Origin: Ampelocalamus luodianensis
Lineage: Eukaryota > Streptophyta > Magnoliopsida > Poales > Poaceae
DNA length: 64,000 nt
NCBI GenBank assembly: GCA_036346255.1
Contig: CM070617.1
Span: forward strand, 5,745,501-5,809,500
Direction of reading: 5' to 3'
The notes beneath the pieces are model-generated. The model was not told where the DNA came from, made no database searches, and saw only the letters and a list, made by a program, of their open reading frames with translations. The translations under genes and the position numbers were made by a program. Shown here in pieces: positions 46,177-57,512 of this stretch (position 1 is the stretch's first letter; each line of letters begins with the position of its first letter).

Positions 46177-46690
46177 TCAGGTCATGTCTTGTTTGTGCAA
46201 ACAACTGTCCCCGTTGAACCATGGCTGGTGTTGATTCTTGCAGCAGGCCGTCTTTTCAAGGTGATATTGCAGCAGCCAAAGCTTTGGACATAAAATTTTT
46301 GAAGGGTAATTCGACATATGTACATCTGCAAGAAAGAAAAAAACACAAGACAGATAGATGAGAACAAAGAATTCAGGCACCACCGTACTGGAAAAAAGTT
46401 CAAATGTCATGTCAAACCAGCAGTAATATAACTCAGTTCTCTACCAGACATCATGGGCCAAACATTAACTTCCAATTTCCCCAGATTTTCTCTGCTTTTA
46501 GTACCTTTTGGTTTCTGCCCGTACAAGCACAGCAGCCATACGTCATACTTCCGCCGTATAAGGTCAATGTATTGTACAATCCTGCCTGTTTGCTCCGTCG
46601 ACCGTTGCCGAACAATACGCATGCTGGACTCCCTGGGGGCATTTGCAAGTGGGATTTTGGGAACACTCGAAGTCCCATATCTTGATGGCA
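46177..46690 (-). other. Possible two-exon 3' gene end, unidentified
   Basis: Minus-strand segment 46685-46505 stays open (PLANAPRESSMRIVRQRS, GRIVQYIDLIRRKYDVWLL) and ends at a good donor (AAAAG/GTACT). A second open segment from an acceptor at 46325 (TTGCAG/ATGTAC) continues in frame to a stop at 46177-46179. The joined reading frame is uninterrupted, but I recognise no domain and find no upstream exons. It may be a gene fragment or chance. Confidence 0.25.
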
Positions 46691-46749
46691 GATTCTGCCT
46701 GCCAACACAATGTTTGGTCACTTTTGACAGACCCCTGTGCAATTTGCAA

Positions 46750-48560
46750 ATGCTATCTGATCATAGTTACTTACAACTAACAAGAGTTTATATACATCTA
46801 TGCATCGAACATTGCATCACTTAATTCTCTGCTGCACTTACATTGTAGATCCCCACATATTAGAACAAAATGTGGATAATCACTGGTTCAACACACCAGG
46901 CAAATTTCAGAATAGACTTAATTAAATATAAGCGGCATTAACCAGTCCACCACAGTTCACAACTTACAGTACAGTAAATTAAGAATCAAGCAAGTGTGAA
47001 ACTGACCAATTGAGTTCTCCAACACTTCTCTATGAAAAAAGTATCATAAAAAACACCAAGAAAAATAAAAATTGACACTCCGTCCATAACAAATAAGGCA
47101 ATGACAATTGGTTCCACAAACTAAACATGTAAGTAAAGCTATTCAAGGGCATTATTCTATATGGAAGAATGCAAATCATACAGTTATGACATATAATAAA
47201 CCTTTTAAGTGTAATCTATCATTCAACTAACTTGGATTCAAAAGTACAATCACATTATGCAGTATAGTGTGCCAGTGGATGAATCTCTAGAGCCACTTTT
47301 TTTACTTTGGAGTCCGAAACCATTGGGTAACACAAAGAAGAAAAAGGGCTCCAACTGTAAAGCACAACACATTGGAATCACTGCCAAACGAGTGCAATTC
47401 AAAAAGGGTTCTGATCGGGGTGAAAAAGTTTTGTTTCCCGCAATTATGCCAACACTGCAGATAGCCAGATACCCTCACCCATGGCTTGCAGAAGAGCTCT
47501 AGAAACTAGAAAGGCATGGCCTCAATGCAGGTCCACAAACAAAAGGTAACAAGACAATAATAGAAGGGGATATCCAGAGGAGCTGTCTAATCAACATGAC
47601 AGGATATAGCCTAAACCTCTCACTCAGGATGTTATTTGATCGTGGCTTGCCTACCACCGTTCGCCTGTATTAGTATAACGACACGAATCCACGAGTCTGT
47701 AGGGTGAAACCGGACCCAATACTTGAGATCATTGTTCACTTAAAATGAAGAGGGAAAAAATGTGTCTGGTCATGGACAGGTTGAACAAGCAGGTCCCAGG
47801 TTAACAGTATCTAAATTTTTTTTTTAGTGTGCCAACAATAGTCCTTTGAAAAAGAATTAATAATTAGAATTATTCTGTCATGGACCAGCACTGTAGTACA
47901 TGAACAGCAGCTTTCACTTAGCAGCACGTTTCCTGACTTTGTCTGAGTCGGTGGTCCACAGTATGAGTATGATTCAGTTACAAGTTGGTATGGAAGCTTG
48001 CTTTGCCTCCACCTCAGACATACATCTAGCTACAATACGCAACGTCTTCTTACCATATATTCACAATGATAAACAGCAGTTGAATTGTGAAATAATGTTG
48101 ATACTTCATTGATGAAAGCACTGAAAACAGTACTAAAGAGGATCTGCAGGAAAAAGTACTTTGTTCCAGAAGCACCACACTTGCTTCTGACCAGTAGAGT
48201 AAATGCAGGTTTTTAAGATTTACAAAAATGATTATGAATTGCTGAATGAAAACTGTAAACAAAATAACAAATACTTGCCAAATCAACTGAAAATAGTAAG
48301 CAAGGTGTATGGCTTTCAGATGGACAGCTGGACTAATGGGGAACTTGAAATATTGGCATAGTAATTTTTTTTTAAAAAAAAGAAAGAGGGATAGATATTG
48401 GCGCCAAACCTAACTACATAGAAACCGTTCATATTAACAGAGCTTGGCACAAATGACAGAGTAGTTATGGTTTACCTAAAGCTGTTCATCTTGCATCACA
48501 AGCCCAAAGTTTCCACTGACATGGTAAAACCATACTTATGTCCATTGACCGGGCTGGCCT
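46750..48560. other. Intergenic, no supported gene
   Basis: A/T-rich, with short open frames only (for example 47257-47502) and no family motif, splice pattern or element ends that I could support. Confidence 0.4.
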
Positions 48561-48623
48561 GCTACGGAAGGAAAAAAGGCGTTCGAATTCAGCTCTGGTC
48601 CAGTCAGAGCCTATGACTTCATT

Positions 48624-48693
48624 TGGGCTTTAATTGGGCCTCAGAGGAAAAGGATTTCAGGCTGGGAGCAGATTTGGGCTGCAATTAGGCCCA
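48624..48693 (+). promoter_or_regulatory. Site II elements upstream of the glutaredoxin gene
   Basis: TGGGCT at 48624, TGGGCC at 48635, TGGGCT at 48675 and AGGCCCA at 48687 lie 170-240 bp before the first donor. Site II (TGGGCY) motifs are known TCP-bound elements enriched in promoters of nuclear genes for mitochondrial proteins, which fits the product. Confidence 0.6.
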
Positions 48694-48865
48694 TTAATTG
48701 CCCTAGCCATCGAGGCTGCAACACTACTACTGATGCCGTGGGCCAGGTCGGGGCGGCGCCCGCTCGTGTCGTGCTCGTGCAGTCGTGCGTACTGCCCCCT
48801 CTCCTCCTCCGTTTCCGTCGCCGGCGCCGCCTCCTGCCACCGTAGGGTTTCGCTCCCTTTGCCAG

Positions 48866-49006
48866 GTATTTCGCACAAGCGATTAGCGCGACCTCGTTGT
48901 TACTCGGATTCGCTCGTTGATTTCGCGGTTTCTTTGCTAGATCGTGGGGCTCTTCTCTTGGTTAATCGTCTAATCGCGGTGTTTGCTTCTGTGTCCGTCG
49001 CTGCAG
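48866..49006 (+). other. 5'-UTR intron of the glutaredoxin gene
   Basis: GCCAG/GTATTT to CTGCAG/GGCATC, ending seven bases before the ATG. Leader introns are common in grass housekeeping genes. Confidence 0.65.
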
Positions 49007-49012
49007 GGCATC

Positions 49013-51090
49013 ATGGCGAGGTTGGTGTCGACCGCCTTCGTCAGGGGGGTCGTGAGATCGTGCCGCGCGTCGAGCACAGCGGTATGGCTCGTTAAATCCA
49101 CTCTTCAGTGTTGTGAAGTTATTCATCTGTCCAGCTTTCTAGGTGATACCATAACGAGATTGTTTGATAGAGTTACCATGGTGATCTTGCTTTCCCTTTT
49201 TTTTCCTTAAAAAATTATGTGTCTGAAGTTTGGAATTCCATCACCTCTTGTCCGCCATTGATTCTATTCGGAAATCCTAGTTGCGCTCATTTCGGCGTTT
49301 GCCGTGGCCATTTGTGCTACCTTTGTTGATAAACATGAGACTATATCTTAACAAGTGTTATGAGTGCTAGGGTTTCCTGCCTAGTGGTCTTCATGACATA
49401 CATGTATTCTATTCACCATCTGACAAAAATATTGTTGAGGAAATCTGTTTAATTCCGGCATAGACCTGTGATTTTTTTTAATCACAATTGAGGTTGTCTC
49501 TGGTTTTATCTGGTCATTGCCTTCAATTTTTCTTTGCGTGCATGTATTGTTCTTCACGCACTGTGCTTGTTATGTATAGAAGTGTCAAGCTTTCTTTTAC
49601 TTCCAATTTATTAAAGAACCACCCAACCTGGCACTATCAGAGTTTGACAAGCAAGTTTTTACAGTTTCATTGGCGTTTGCTTTGTGCCATTTAGGTAATT
49701 TGTGTTGCGATTGATCCCATGTTTGGATGACTTCCTTGTTTTGCATGATAACTGGAAGAACAGGTGGTGTCACAACCAGCTTTCCAACAGTTCATGACCT
49801 ACTCATCAGGACTCAGTGGTGATTCTAACATAAATGGGGGTGCAAATACAACCCGAGTAGCTGCTGATCCTGATACACATCAAGATTTCCAGCCTACAAG
49901 CAAAGGTTCTGACATGTCGTATCATGAGAAAGTTGCTCAGGTATTTATATGTACACATGAGCATTCAGAACATTTAGATGAAAGCACTTGAATTGTAACA
50001 AAAACAGGCATGACATTAAAATGTGGAGGCTTAAAGTTGTGTAATGTTCTTCTGCCATTTATTCATTGCCTCAATGAAATCTTTGGGCAGGATATCAAGG
50101 AGAATCCAGTCTTGATCTACATGAAGGGTTCTACTGATGCTCCCAGGTGTGGATTCAGTGCACTGGCAGTTAAGGTCCTCCAGCTATATGGTAAGCTATC
50201 TCTTGGTACTGTTTTTTTTTAAAAAAAATCAGTTGTTAATCAATGGTGTTTCCAAAGTTCTTAAATATCTTGTCTATTGCAGGTGCCCCTATCATTGCTA
50301 GAGATATTCTGAGTAATCTCAAGTTCAAGGAGACTGTCAAAGCTCACACGTAAGTGGCTCCTCATACCTCCCACATGATACACTTTTAGATGGAAGACAC
50401 TCGTGTCTCGAAAAAAGGAAAAGAACTAGACCGTGTGCGGCATATTCTCAAAATTCTGCATGACAGGAATACTGTATGAGATGAGATGATAAAGGAAACG
50501 TTTTTCAATTAAAAAAACAACTTTAACGAATGATAAACCTACAAAATATGAGTTTTTGATTAGGTTGTCACTTAGTTGAAGGCTTTATTTAGAACACCCC
50601 CATCCAAAAAGTGTTATCAAAGAGAACAGTTTGGTTTGGGTCCTGTGTTGCAACATTGCAGAGCTCTACTTGTCATTTTTCATCTTTTAAAGATTCATTT
50701 TTATTTAATCGAATTCCTGTGCAATGTGCATCGTAATGTATGGAAATGGTAAATGCATAATCTTACATTGTTCAGCTGATCAAGATGCCAGAATTGGGGA
50801 ATTGTTTATCTTTTGACAATATTATTACTTAGTTCTGTTTGTTTGTGCAGTAACTGGCCTACATTTCCGCAAATATTTATCAATGGAGAGTTTGTTGGAG
50901 GATCTGATATCATATTAAGCATGCACCAGGCAAGTGAGCTCATCATCACTGGTTTAATCACCAGGTGTATCCAGCTAGTATCTTCACTTAGTGGTTGACT
51001 TCTTGTCCTTTCAATTTTCTTCAGAAAGGTGAACTTAAGGATCTACTTGCTGATATTGCAAAAAAGGGCGAGCAAAACAGTGCCTCATGA
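49013..51090 (+). CDS. GRXS15-like: Mitochondrial CGFS monothiol glutaredoxin
   Basis: Six coding exons (49013-49081, 49764-49940, 50091-50190, 50283-50349, 50851-50929, 51025-51090) encode 185 residues. Residues 1 to about 40 are Arg/Ser/Ala-rich with few acids, like a mitochondrial presequence. The glutaredoxin domain (about 83-178) has the monothiol CGFS centre (102-105, in DAPRCGFSALAVKVL), the glutathione-binding NWPTFPQIF with cis-Pro144, and GGSD (154-157). The class binds a 2Fe-2S cluster with glutathione and passes it on in mitochondrial iron-sulfur assembly. The length equals the single-domain GRXS15 of Arabidopsis and GRXS4 of rice within a few residues. Intron 5 uses a GC donor (CAG/GCAAGT). 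Site II promoter motifs and a leader intron lie upstream. It converges with the thioesterase gene. Confidence 0.93.
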
Positions 51091-51094
51091 AACA

Positions 51095-51229
51095 AGCCAC
51101 AGTATGTCAGCAATAGCATGGGAGCTCCCTTTCTGAATGTTCTTACGATCTTTGGGTGACATTCCACTGTTTTTATGCATGGGAGCCAGTGAGCCACAGT
51201 ATGTTAGCAATAGCATGGGAGCTCCCTTG
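51095..51229 (+). repeat. Direct repeat in the glutaredoxin 3' region
   Basis: GCCACAGTATGTYAGCAATA followed by GCATGGGAGCTCCCT occurs at about 51096-51131 and again at 51192-51227 with one mismatch. It lies just past the stop codon, so a transcript would carry both copies. Confidence 0.8.
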
Positions 51230-51239
51230 CGTTCTCCTG

Positions 51240-52156
51240 GTGCCAATTGCGATGGAAAATCCCTCACTTCCAAGAGCATCCAAGTTCTCTTTCAAGATAA
51301 ATAAATGCCACTTCATGCTTTTCTTTTGTACGTTGTGCTGTCTATGCCTGGATATGTATCTTGGAGTTCCAACACGGTGGTTTCGGTTGCATTTTATTTT
51401 GGACTTATGCTGCAATAACAAATGATTAAGCTGTTGTGTACTTATATATGCTACAGTTCTATTCGACCAGTTAATTTTGTTTGTGTTGTCGACTTACTTC
51501 CACCACAAGTGCATCAAGGATGTGTTGTTGCGTTCACATAATTCAGAACCGATCTGCATGTGAGCTGCATCATGTTATCGATGCTCAAAGAAACAGATGT
51601 TACATTCATCTGGTACCTCCAGCTAACCAAATTGACGTGCGGATACAGTGAAGTTTCTGTCGTATGAACAAATCAGCTATCTGTCAGTTCCATCCGATAT
51701 GATGCGACCTGTTGGCTCGGGAGCACATTTGCACATGATCGGACGGTATACGAACATCCAAAGGAGTCCTTAAGTACATGATTTGATTGGTAGGAACCTT
51801 GTCTTCTGCTCCTGGAAACCTCATGGTTCGTGCAGAAGGCAAACATCTCAACTAGGATAATCAATTGGGAAGAAACACGAGACATTGAAACAAAAGTATC
51901 ATTGCAACCACAAGAAAACAGATCACGATTATGCCCCCCTACTTTAGAGAGAAACACAGACCAAATTATGCAAATTTCAAGAGTACAAGATTACGTGAGA
52001 CATGTCTGCATAATAAAACGCCAAGCTGCGCCATGGCTGTATACCTAAGCCCCCGAGTTCGCTATTCAACCATTTACCTTAAAAATTTTGGAACAACCAC
52101 AGGTATTATTTGGACATTGCTACGCAAAGCCTTTCTCGGAACATTTTTCCATTTGA
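51240..52156. other. Shared 3' region of two convergent genes
   Basis: This holds the 3' ends of the plus-strand glutaredoxin and the minus-strand thioesterase genes. No other gene is visible. Confidence 0.45.
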
Positions 52157-54843
52157 TCAAGATGACGAACTGCCGACTCCCAAGTTTGCGGTAAGCCACT
52201 TGCCGACTTCTTCCATCTCCTCTGGGACGGTGTAGTGCCCAAGCCTTCAAGGAGGAAAGAGCAATCAGCATAAGCAAAGGAAATTGCTACAGTAATGGGA
52301 ATAGGGAAGGCAGCGAACCTGTTGTACGACTTGAACACCACGTTTGAAAATCCAGTTGACTTCAGTGCATCAGCGGATCTCTCTCCATGCTTGTAGAGAA
52401 CTACATCATCAGCTGCATAAAATCGAAACGACCATAATTTACCAACGGTGGCAATGCCTTGTGCATGAATACACAGGAAAAAAACTTAATAAATAATTAT
52501 TAAGTTACTGAATCCTGATGCATCATGAAAGCAGATGAAGCCATTTTCAAGACACATGATCTACATATTATGGTTATGCCAACTCCAACATGCCAGGGAC
52601 ATGATGTCCACGAAAACTTGGGGCTTGCCTCAACTTTCCTCAAAAAATGTCTAATAACATTTTTTTTATTAAACTATTAAATTATGCATAGCTAATCACT
52701 TCAATCAACGCTAATCACTTCAAAACTCAAGAAGAATGCTATGGTATACTTTGCCTTCACCTGTACATATACATATAACATTCGTATGAGTATAAACCCC
52801 GTACTACCTCCAAGCTGGATGTTAGAGCATTACCCAATGAGATGCTTATATCATTCTAAGCACAGAACTGAAACAGGTACTTGGCACACTGAATGAAGAT
52901 CATAGAAAAGATATGCACCTTTTCCATGACAAAGCAAAAGAGGTAAGGATGAAGCCTTCTGTGCAGCCTCCTGTGAGCTCTCAATTTTGTTCTTCAAGGA
53001 CCTGGGGTGACCACACAGCACGAAGTACATCATCCACAAGGCAGCAGTTTCAGTGAAACTTATGCACATTAACATACTAGGACAAACCTGGCACATGGAA
53101 GCCAGCCACTCAGACCAACAGCCAGACTTAGGTTCACAGGATATGGGTTGCCATTTCCATATTTTCCATGAGCAAAGCAAGTTGCTGAGTAAAGGGCAGT
53201 AGCAGCACCCATACTAAAGCCACCAACGCCAAGCCTGACTGCAATGATTAATGTGTTAGGGCCAAAAGTTATAGAGGGAAATACAATATTAACAACAAAA
53301 CACCCAGTAGGGTTCTGTCTATTAAATTATCAATTTATGAGGATAAATTAGCTTGTTTCTAGGAGAAAATGCATGAGGTTTGAAAACATCCATTAATTTA
53401 ACAAAGTTGTAAACAAATTTGCGAAGAATGCCTGTGACACAACACAGGGACAGACAAATAACATCAAAGGAAATACACGTGTTCTCGTATCTGGTTTTTG
53501 CTTGATAAAATGGGTTCAAAGAAAGAATAAATGCTCAAGTTTGCTTGATAAAATGGGTCCAAAGAAAGATTAAATGCTCAAGTTATGCCATCGACAAGAA
53601 AATAAATGGAAATTAACTCGGGAAACATACTGTCAGCGGGCTCAGTTGACAATAAATTTGCAACATGTGCAGCTGAGGCATCCAACCCCTCAACATCACC
53701 AGGAGCATCTTCTGAAAGATCAGCAACATCAAACCCTGCAAATCCAGGAAAAAAAGGTTATGTCAGAGATAGCATTGGATGTATATGCATGATATACAGC
53801 ACAGACTGCACTGTGCACACCTATAAAACAAAGAACAATTTCGAAAGGAGTTGGTACATGTATGTCCAAGAGCAAAATAGGAAAATATACATAACACATA
53901 ACTTACAAGCAGTAGATGGGAACCCGCCGAACACTGCCACGGGCCTCGTAGGCGCAGTTGGGCAAATCCATTTTATCTGCAGTGATAGCAGATCAAATAA
54001 CCACAAGAACATGGAACAGGATACATGTTTGAAATCTAGCTCCTAACTTACATTGGGAAGGGGAAGAGTTTCCAATAGTTGAGACCAGCTGCAAATATGA
54101 CATAAAATCCATCATTTCTGTCACTAGATCTCAAATTTCAACTTGTGACAATGCAGTACAGGTTTTTTTTTCAGATAATGATCACACAGAAACTATCTTT
54201 CTTGCAAATAACAATCCAGCATTTTTATGTGCAAATGTGCGCATGTCAAGAGATGTCCATTAACAATTAACAATGGCAGCAGTGCCATCTGTGAAACCGT
54301 ACAAAAAATCATAGCAGATGTTACTCCAGTGAACAACGAAAATGGCGCAACAAATCTCTATTTACTCAATCAGATGATTCGATCGTTCAGCACCGTAAGC
54401 ACACATAGTTATAAGACTCATTGGTGCGGAGAACCTGCTATCATAAACAGTAGGATAGTGAGATGTCTCCCCACCAGAATCTTAGGCAGCCTAAGGTTCA
54501 TGGGGACGAACAGACAGTTTGTCATCTAAGCATAGGGTGTAGGAGCGTATCAATCACAATGAGAGGCAAGGCGGCGGAACTGGAAATGCTACTGGGAGTG
54601 CGAGGTTGGCTCTTTACCTGGCTCCATTGTCTCCGAGGCCGTGGAGCCAGACGATGGTGGCCTTGTGCGCGCCCTTGGGCCTCACCACATGCGTCCTCCC
54701 GTACTCGAACGGCCTCTTGGCACCTGCACCCATCCACCCCATCCCCCAACACATCAAAACCAACAAATCACCAACGAAATCACAACATCAATCAATCAGA
54801 CGAGCATACCAGACGCGACGGTGCTGCTGCCGCCGAAGCTCAT
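52157..54843 (-). CDS. Acyl-protein thioesterase / carboxylesterase
   Basis: Nine coding exons join in frame: 54843-54810, 54723-54618, 54088-54052, 53976-53907, 53735-53631, 53238-53088, 53001-52919, 52412-52319 and 52244-52157. They encode 255 residues. The alpha/beta-hydrolase fold shows VWLHGLGDNG (oxyanion region, 36-45), the nucleophile elbow GGFSMG with Ser126, Asp197 in HGKADD, and His230 in RLGHYTVPEE. This is the APT1/lysophospholipase family, which removes S-acyl groups from proteins or hydrolyses small esters in the cytosol; the substrate of plant members is not certain. The start MSFGGSSTV follows a spliced leader (54903-54844; further leader up to about 55430, donor near 55313) that contains no ATG. 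All introns are GT-AG. A MULE begins about 30 bp beyond the apparent leader. Confidence 0.93.
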
Positions 54844-55115
54844 CCCGCGAACAATCGCCGCCGCCGCCCCACCTCTCCTCGCGACTACGCTCGCCAACGC
54901 TGCCTGCAAAGCCAACAACTTAACAGCAAACAGGAGCAGCCGCAGATAAAAGCGAAGCCCGCGTGCGTACGAGGGAGCAGGGGCGACCCGACGCGATGCA
55001 GGGCACGGAGGCAGGCAGTGTGGGGGGGACTGGAAAAAGGCGGATTTGGGCGGCGGAAAGAGGGGCGCCTTTTTTTTATGGGAGTGCGGACTGCTGCGGA
55101 GGGAATCTACCAGAG

Positions 55116-55163
55116 ATCGCAGCGCAGCGCAGCGCAGCGCAGCGCAGCGCAGCGCAGCGCAGT
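55116..55163. repeat. (GCAGC)n pentanucleotide repeat
   Basis: About nine GCAGC units lie in the leader intron of the thioesterase gene. Confidence 0.95.
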
Positions 55164-55312
55164 GCAGGGCACCACCCCGATCCGATTCGCTCCACCACTG
55201 CGCCACATGAGCGCGTGATGGCTGTGGCAGGCACACCACAGATGGAACAGTGCCAGGATTTGGAAAAGCGGCCGTGAGAGAGAGAGAGATGGTGGGGGTG
55301 GAGGGGGTGCGA

Positions 55313-55440
55313 ACCTCTCAGCGAGGATGGGAGGGCGGTGGATGATCCGACGGAGCCGAGGACGAGGAGGATGCGGTCGTCGCGAGGCGCCGGCCGAAGT
55401 GAGCTCGTCTCGTTTTCGTCCGGAACTTGGGATAATCAAT
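55313..55440 (-). other. 5'-UTR first exon of the thioesterase gene
   Basis: A GC-rich segment without ATG on the minus strand that ends in a donor (GAGAG/GTTCGC). It would splice to 54903. The upstream limit is inferred from composition. Confidence 0.5.
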
Positions 55441-55468
55441 TATTTGTCACCGTATATATGTTGATTTC

Positions 55469-56844
55469 GAATTGATATTTTGCCCTCTTTTAGTTGAGTT
55501 TTCAAAAAATATCTTTTTCCCCCATGTAATACATAGTTTACCCATTTTTTAGTCTATTTCTTCGTATTTTGTCCTCTTTACATTATTTTATTAATATCCA
55601 TCCGTTCTGCCTATTATGGCCACGCGAAATGACATTTTTAGCCCTCACCAACGGCCCTTGCCTCATATCTCTCTCTGCTCTCTCACAATCACCAGAGAAG
55701 ACGCGGCGGCGCAGCAACCCGCGAATCCCCCGTCATTCCCGTGGCCGACCACCGGATCTGGCGTCCTCCCAGTTGGATTTGGCTTCAGCGTTCGGCAGCC
55801 AACGAGGTCGGATCCCCTTCTTACTCCGGCGCCGCCACCACCTCCCCAACCTGCTATGCTGTCGGCGCCACCCCTCCCCCATCCTCCTCCACTGTCAGAT
55901 CCAAATGGGGTTTTCCTCCGCGCCTCTATCCCTCGCTCCTTGCGCCACGCCGCCGCCACGGCGATCGCGACGTAGGTACCCTTTGCCATCGCGACGGCGG
56001 TGGCGCTTCTAGAGCATCGACAACATCTTCAAGTGGCAAAGGTGAGCGACTCGCTCATTGCGGCGGCTACTTCTCCATCCCCGAGCTCCTCTACTTTGTT
56101 GCCGGCTGCGGCCTCGCTCCCGCTCCGGTGGGTGCTCGTCGGTTGGCACCTTCATCGTCTTTGTCGCGCCTCACCCACTGCCGCCGCCACCTACGAGCCC
56201 CACCTTTCATGGCCATGTCGCTCGACCACCGCCAAGTTCTGACGGCGCCGGCGCGGGTCGGAGGCGGAAGGCGATGGCGGTGCAGCGTCCGCGACGGCAG
56301 CCCTCGACCGGTCGCCGCGGATGAGGATCTGCGGCGTGGTTGTCGGCCGTGGTGTGGTGAGGCCACGGGTGGCGTGGAGGAGGAGAAGGCCGGAGGATCG
56401 CGAATGAGGACGGCGGGTAGTCTGCGGGCGCGACGTGTCGGGATGGTGAGGAGCGTGAGGCGCGGGGCGCGCTACCAGCGCGAGGGAGAGGTCGGCGCCC
56501 TTGGGGAGGTTGGCGTCAGCGGCGCACACGCGTGGGACGCTACCCAGGATGACCCACGACGGCGACGCGGACGACGCCATTTGGCCGGTCGGGCTTGGGA
56601 GCTAGAAGGAAAAGCAAGTGAATGGCTCGACTCGAGGGAGGGGAAAAGCAAAACGAAACGTGGTGGACCGAGGGGAAAAATGTCATTTCACGTGGCTATA
56701 ACAGGCAAAACGGTTGGATATTAATAAAATAATACAAAGAGGGCAAAAAAAAAAAATAGACTAAGAGGGGAGCAAAATATGTATTACATCGGAAAGAGGG
56801 CATTTTCTGAAAACCCAACTAAGGGGATGGCAAAATATCAATTC
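55469..56844. mobile_element. Non-autonomous MULE (Pack-MULE-like) beside the thioesterase gene
   Basis: A 1376-bp element with terminal inverted repeats of about 190 bp. Both ends read GAATTGATATTTTGCC inward, then GTAATACATA, TTAGTCTATTT, TTATTTTATTAATATCCA and GAAATGACATTTTT in the same order. The interior (about 5680-bp offset region 55680-56640) is strongly GC-rich with a long Arg/Ala/Gly-rich open frame but no transposase. That pattern fits captured host sequence, source unknown. No matching 9-bp target duplication is visible (GTTGATTTC versus CCCTTCTAT). Confidence 0.82.
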
Positions 56845-56859
56845 CCCTTCTATGTATGA

Positions 56860-57381
56860 GTGATATCTAGATCCCGAAATCATATATCATAGATATATAA
56901 GTGATAAATCCTAAATTTGCATATGTTTGACAGTGATAAATAATTAAATTTCCCCTAGAACTTTCTGCTCCCCACAACGGTCAGAGTTTTTGCTTGTTCG
57001 TGTGGTGGGTTGGGTTGCTCGATTCGATGGTGCTAGGTATTACACGCATTGGACTATGGTATGGTATATGCCGCGGTTCCGCTCAGGTGTTTTTTCCCTT
57101 TAGGACCGGTTGAATAAATCGACGACAAAGTTAATTCACAGAAATTTGTAAGATAGATCGTAAAAAATTAACATAAATTTTGCTGGACTATGTAACTCGT
57201 ATAGATTTTCCCGTAAAATCCACATGCACCAAACAGGGCTTACAACGTTGTGTACCCAAGGAGGGGTTATCAAATGGACTTCCAATCCTATGTACTATTG
57301 ACCTTAACCTTTTGTTTTCTCGTAGAGTATTGACCTTATCTATTGGTTGAGATATTAGTTGAAAAGTAGCAATAAAAAGAA
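56860..57381. other. Intergenic, no supported gene
   Basis: A/T-rich sequence between the MULE and a MITE. Nothing recognisable. Confidence 0.4.
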
Positions 57382-57512
57382 GAGTAAATTTCACAAAACC
57401 TAGGTTCCTACGACAGATGTAGAATTTTTTTCAGAGAACCCTGGGCTTTGAGGCAAAAGTTTTTTTTTTTAAAAAAAAATCCCAGGTACACCTCAAAACC
57501 TGAAATTTACTC
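57382..57512. mobile_element. Small MITE (131 bp)
   Basis: Ends are inverted repeats beginning GAGTAAATTTCA. The middle has a poly-T/poly-A hairpin (57460-57478). The flanks TAAAAAGAA and ATAAAGGAA resemble an eroded 9-bp duplication, which would make it Mutator-derived. Confidence 0.65.

Noticed and set aside
54463..55218. 251-residue plus-strand frame
   Set aside because: It is antisense to thioesterase exons and its leader intron. The spliced minus-strand gene has the real catalytic motifs.
55741..56724. 327-residue open frame
   Set aside because: It fills the GC-rich core of a MULE and is open in several frames. No family motif was found. I annotated the element instead.
55460..56853. 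9-bp target duplication for the second MULE
   Set aside because: GTTGATTTC and CCCTTCTAT do not match. Small shifts of the ends did not help, so it is either eroded or the ends recombined.
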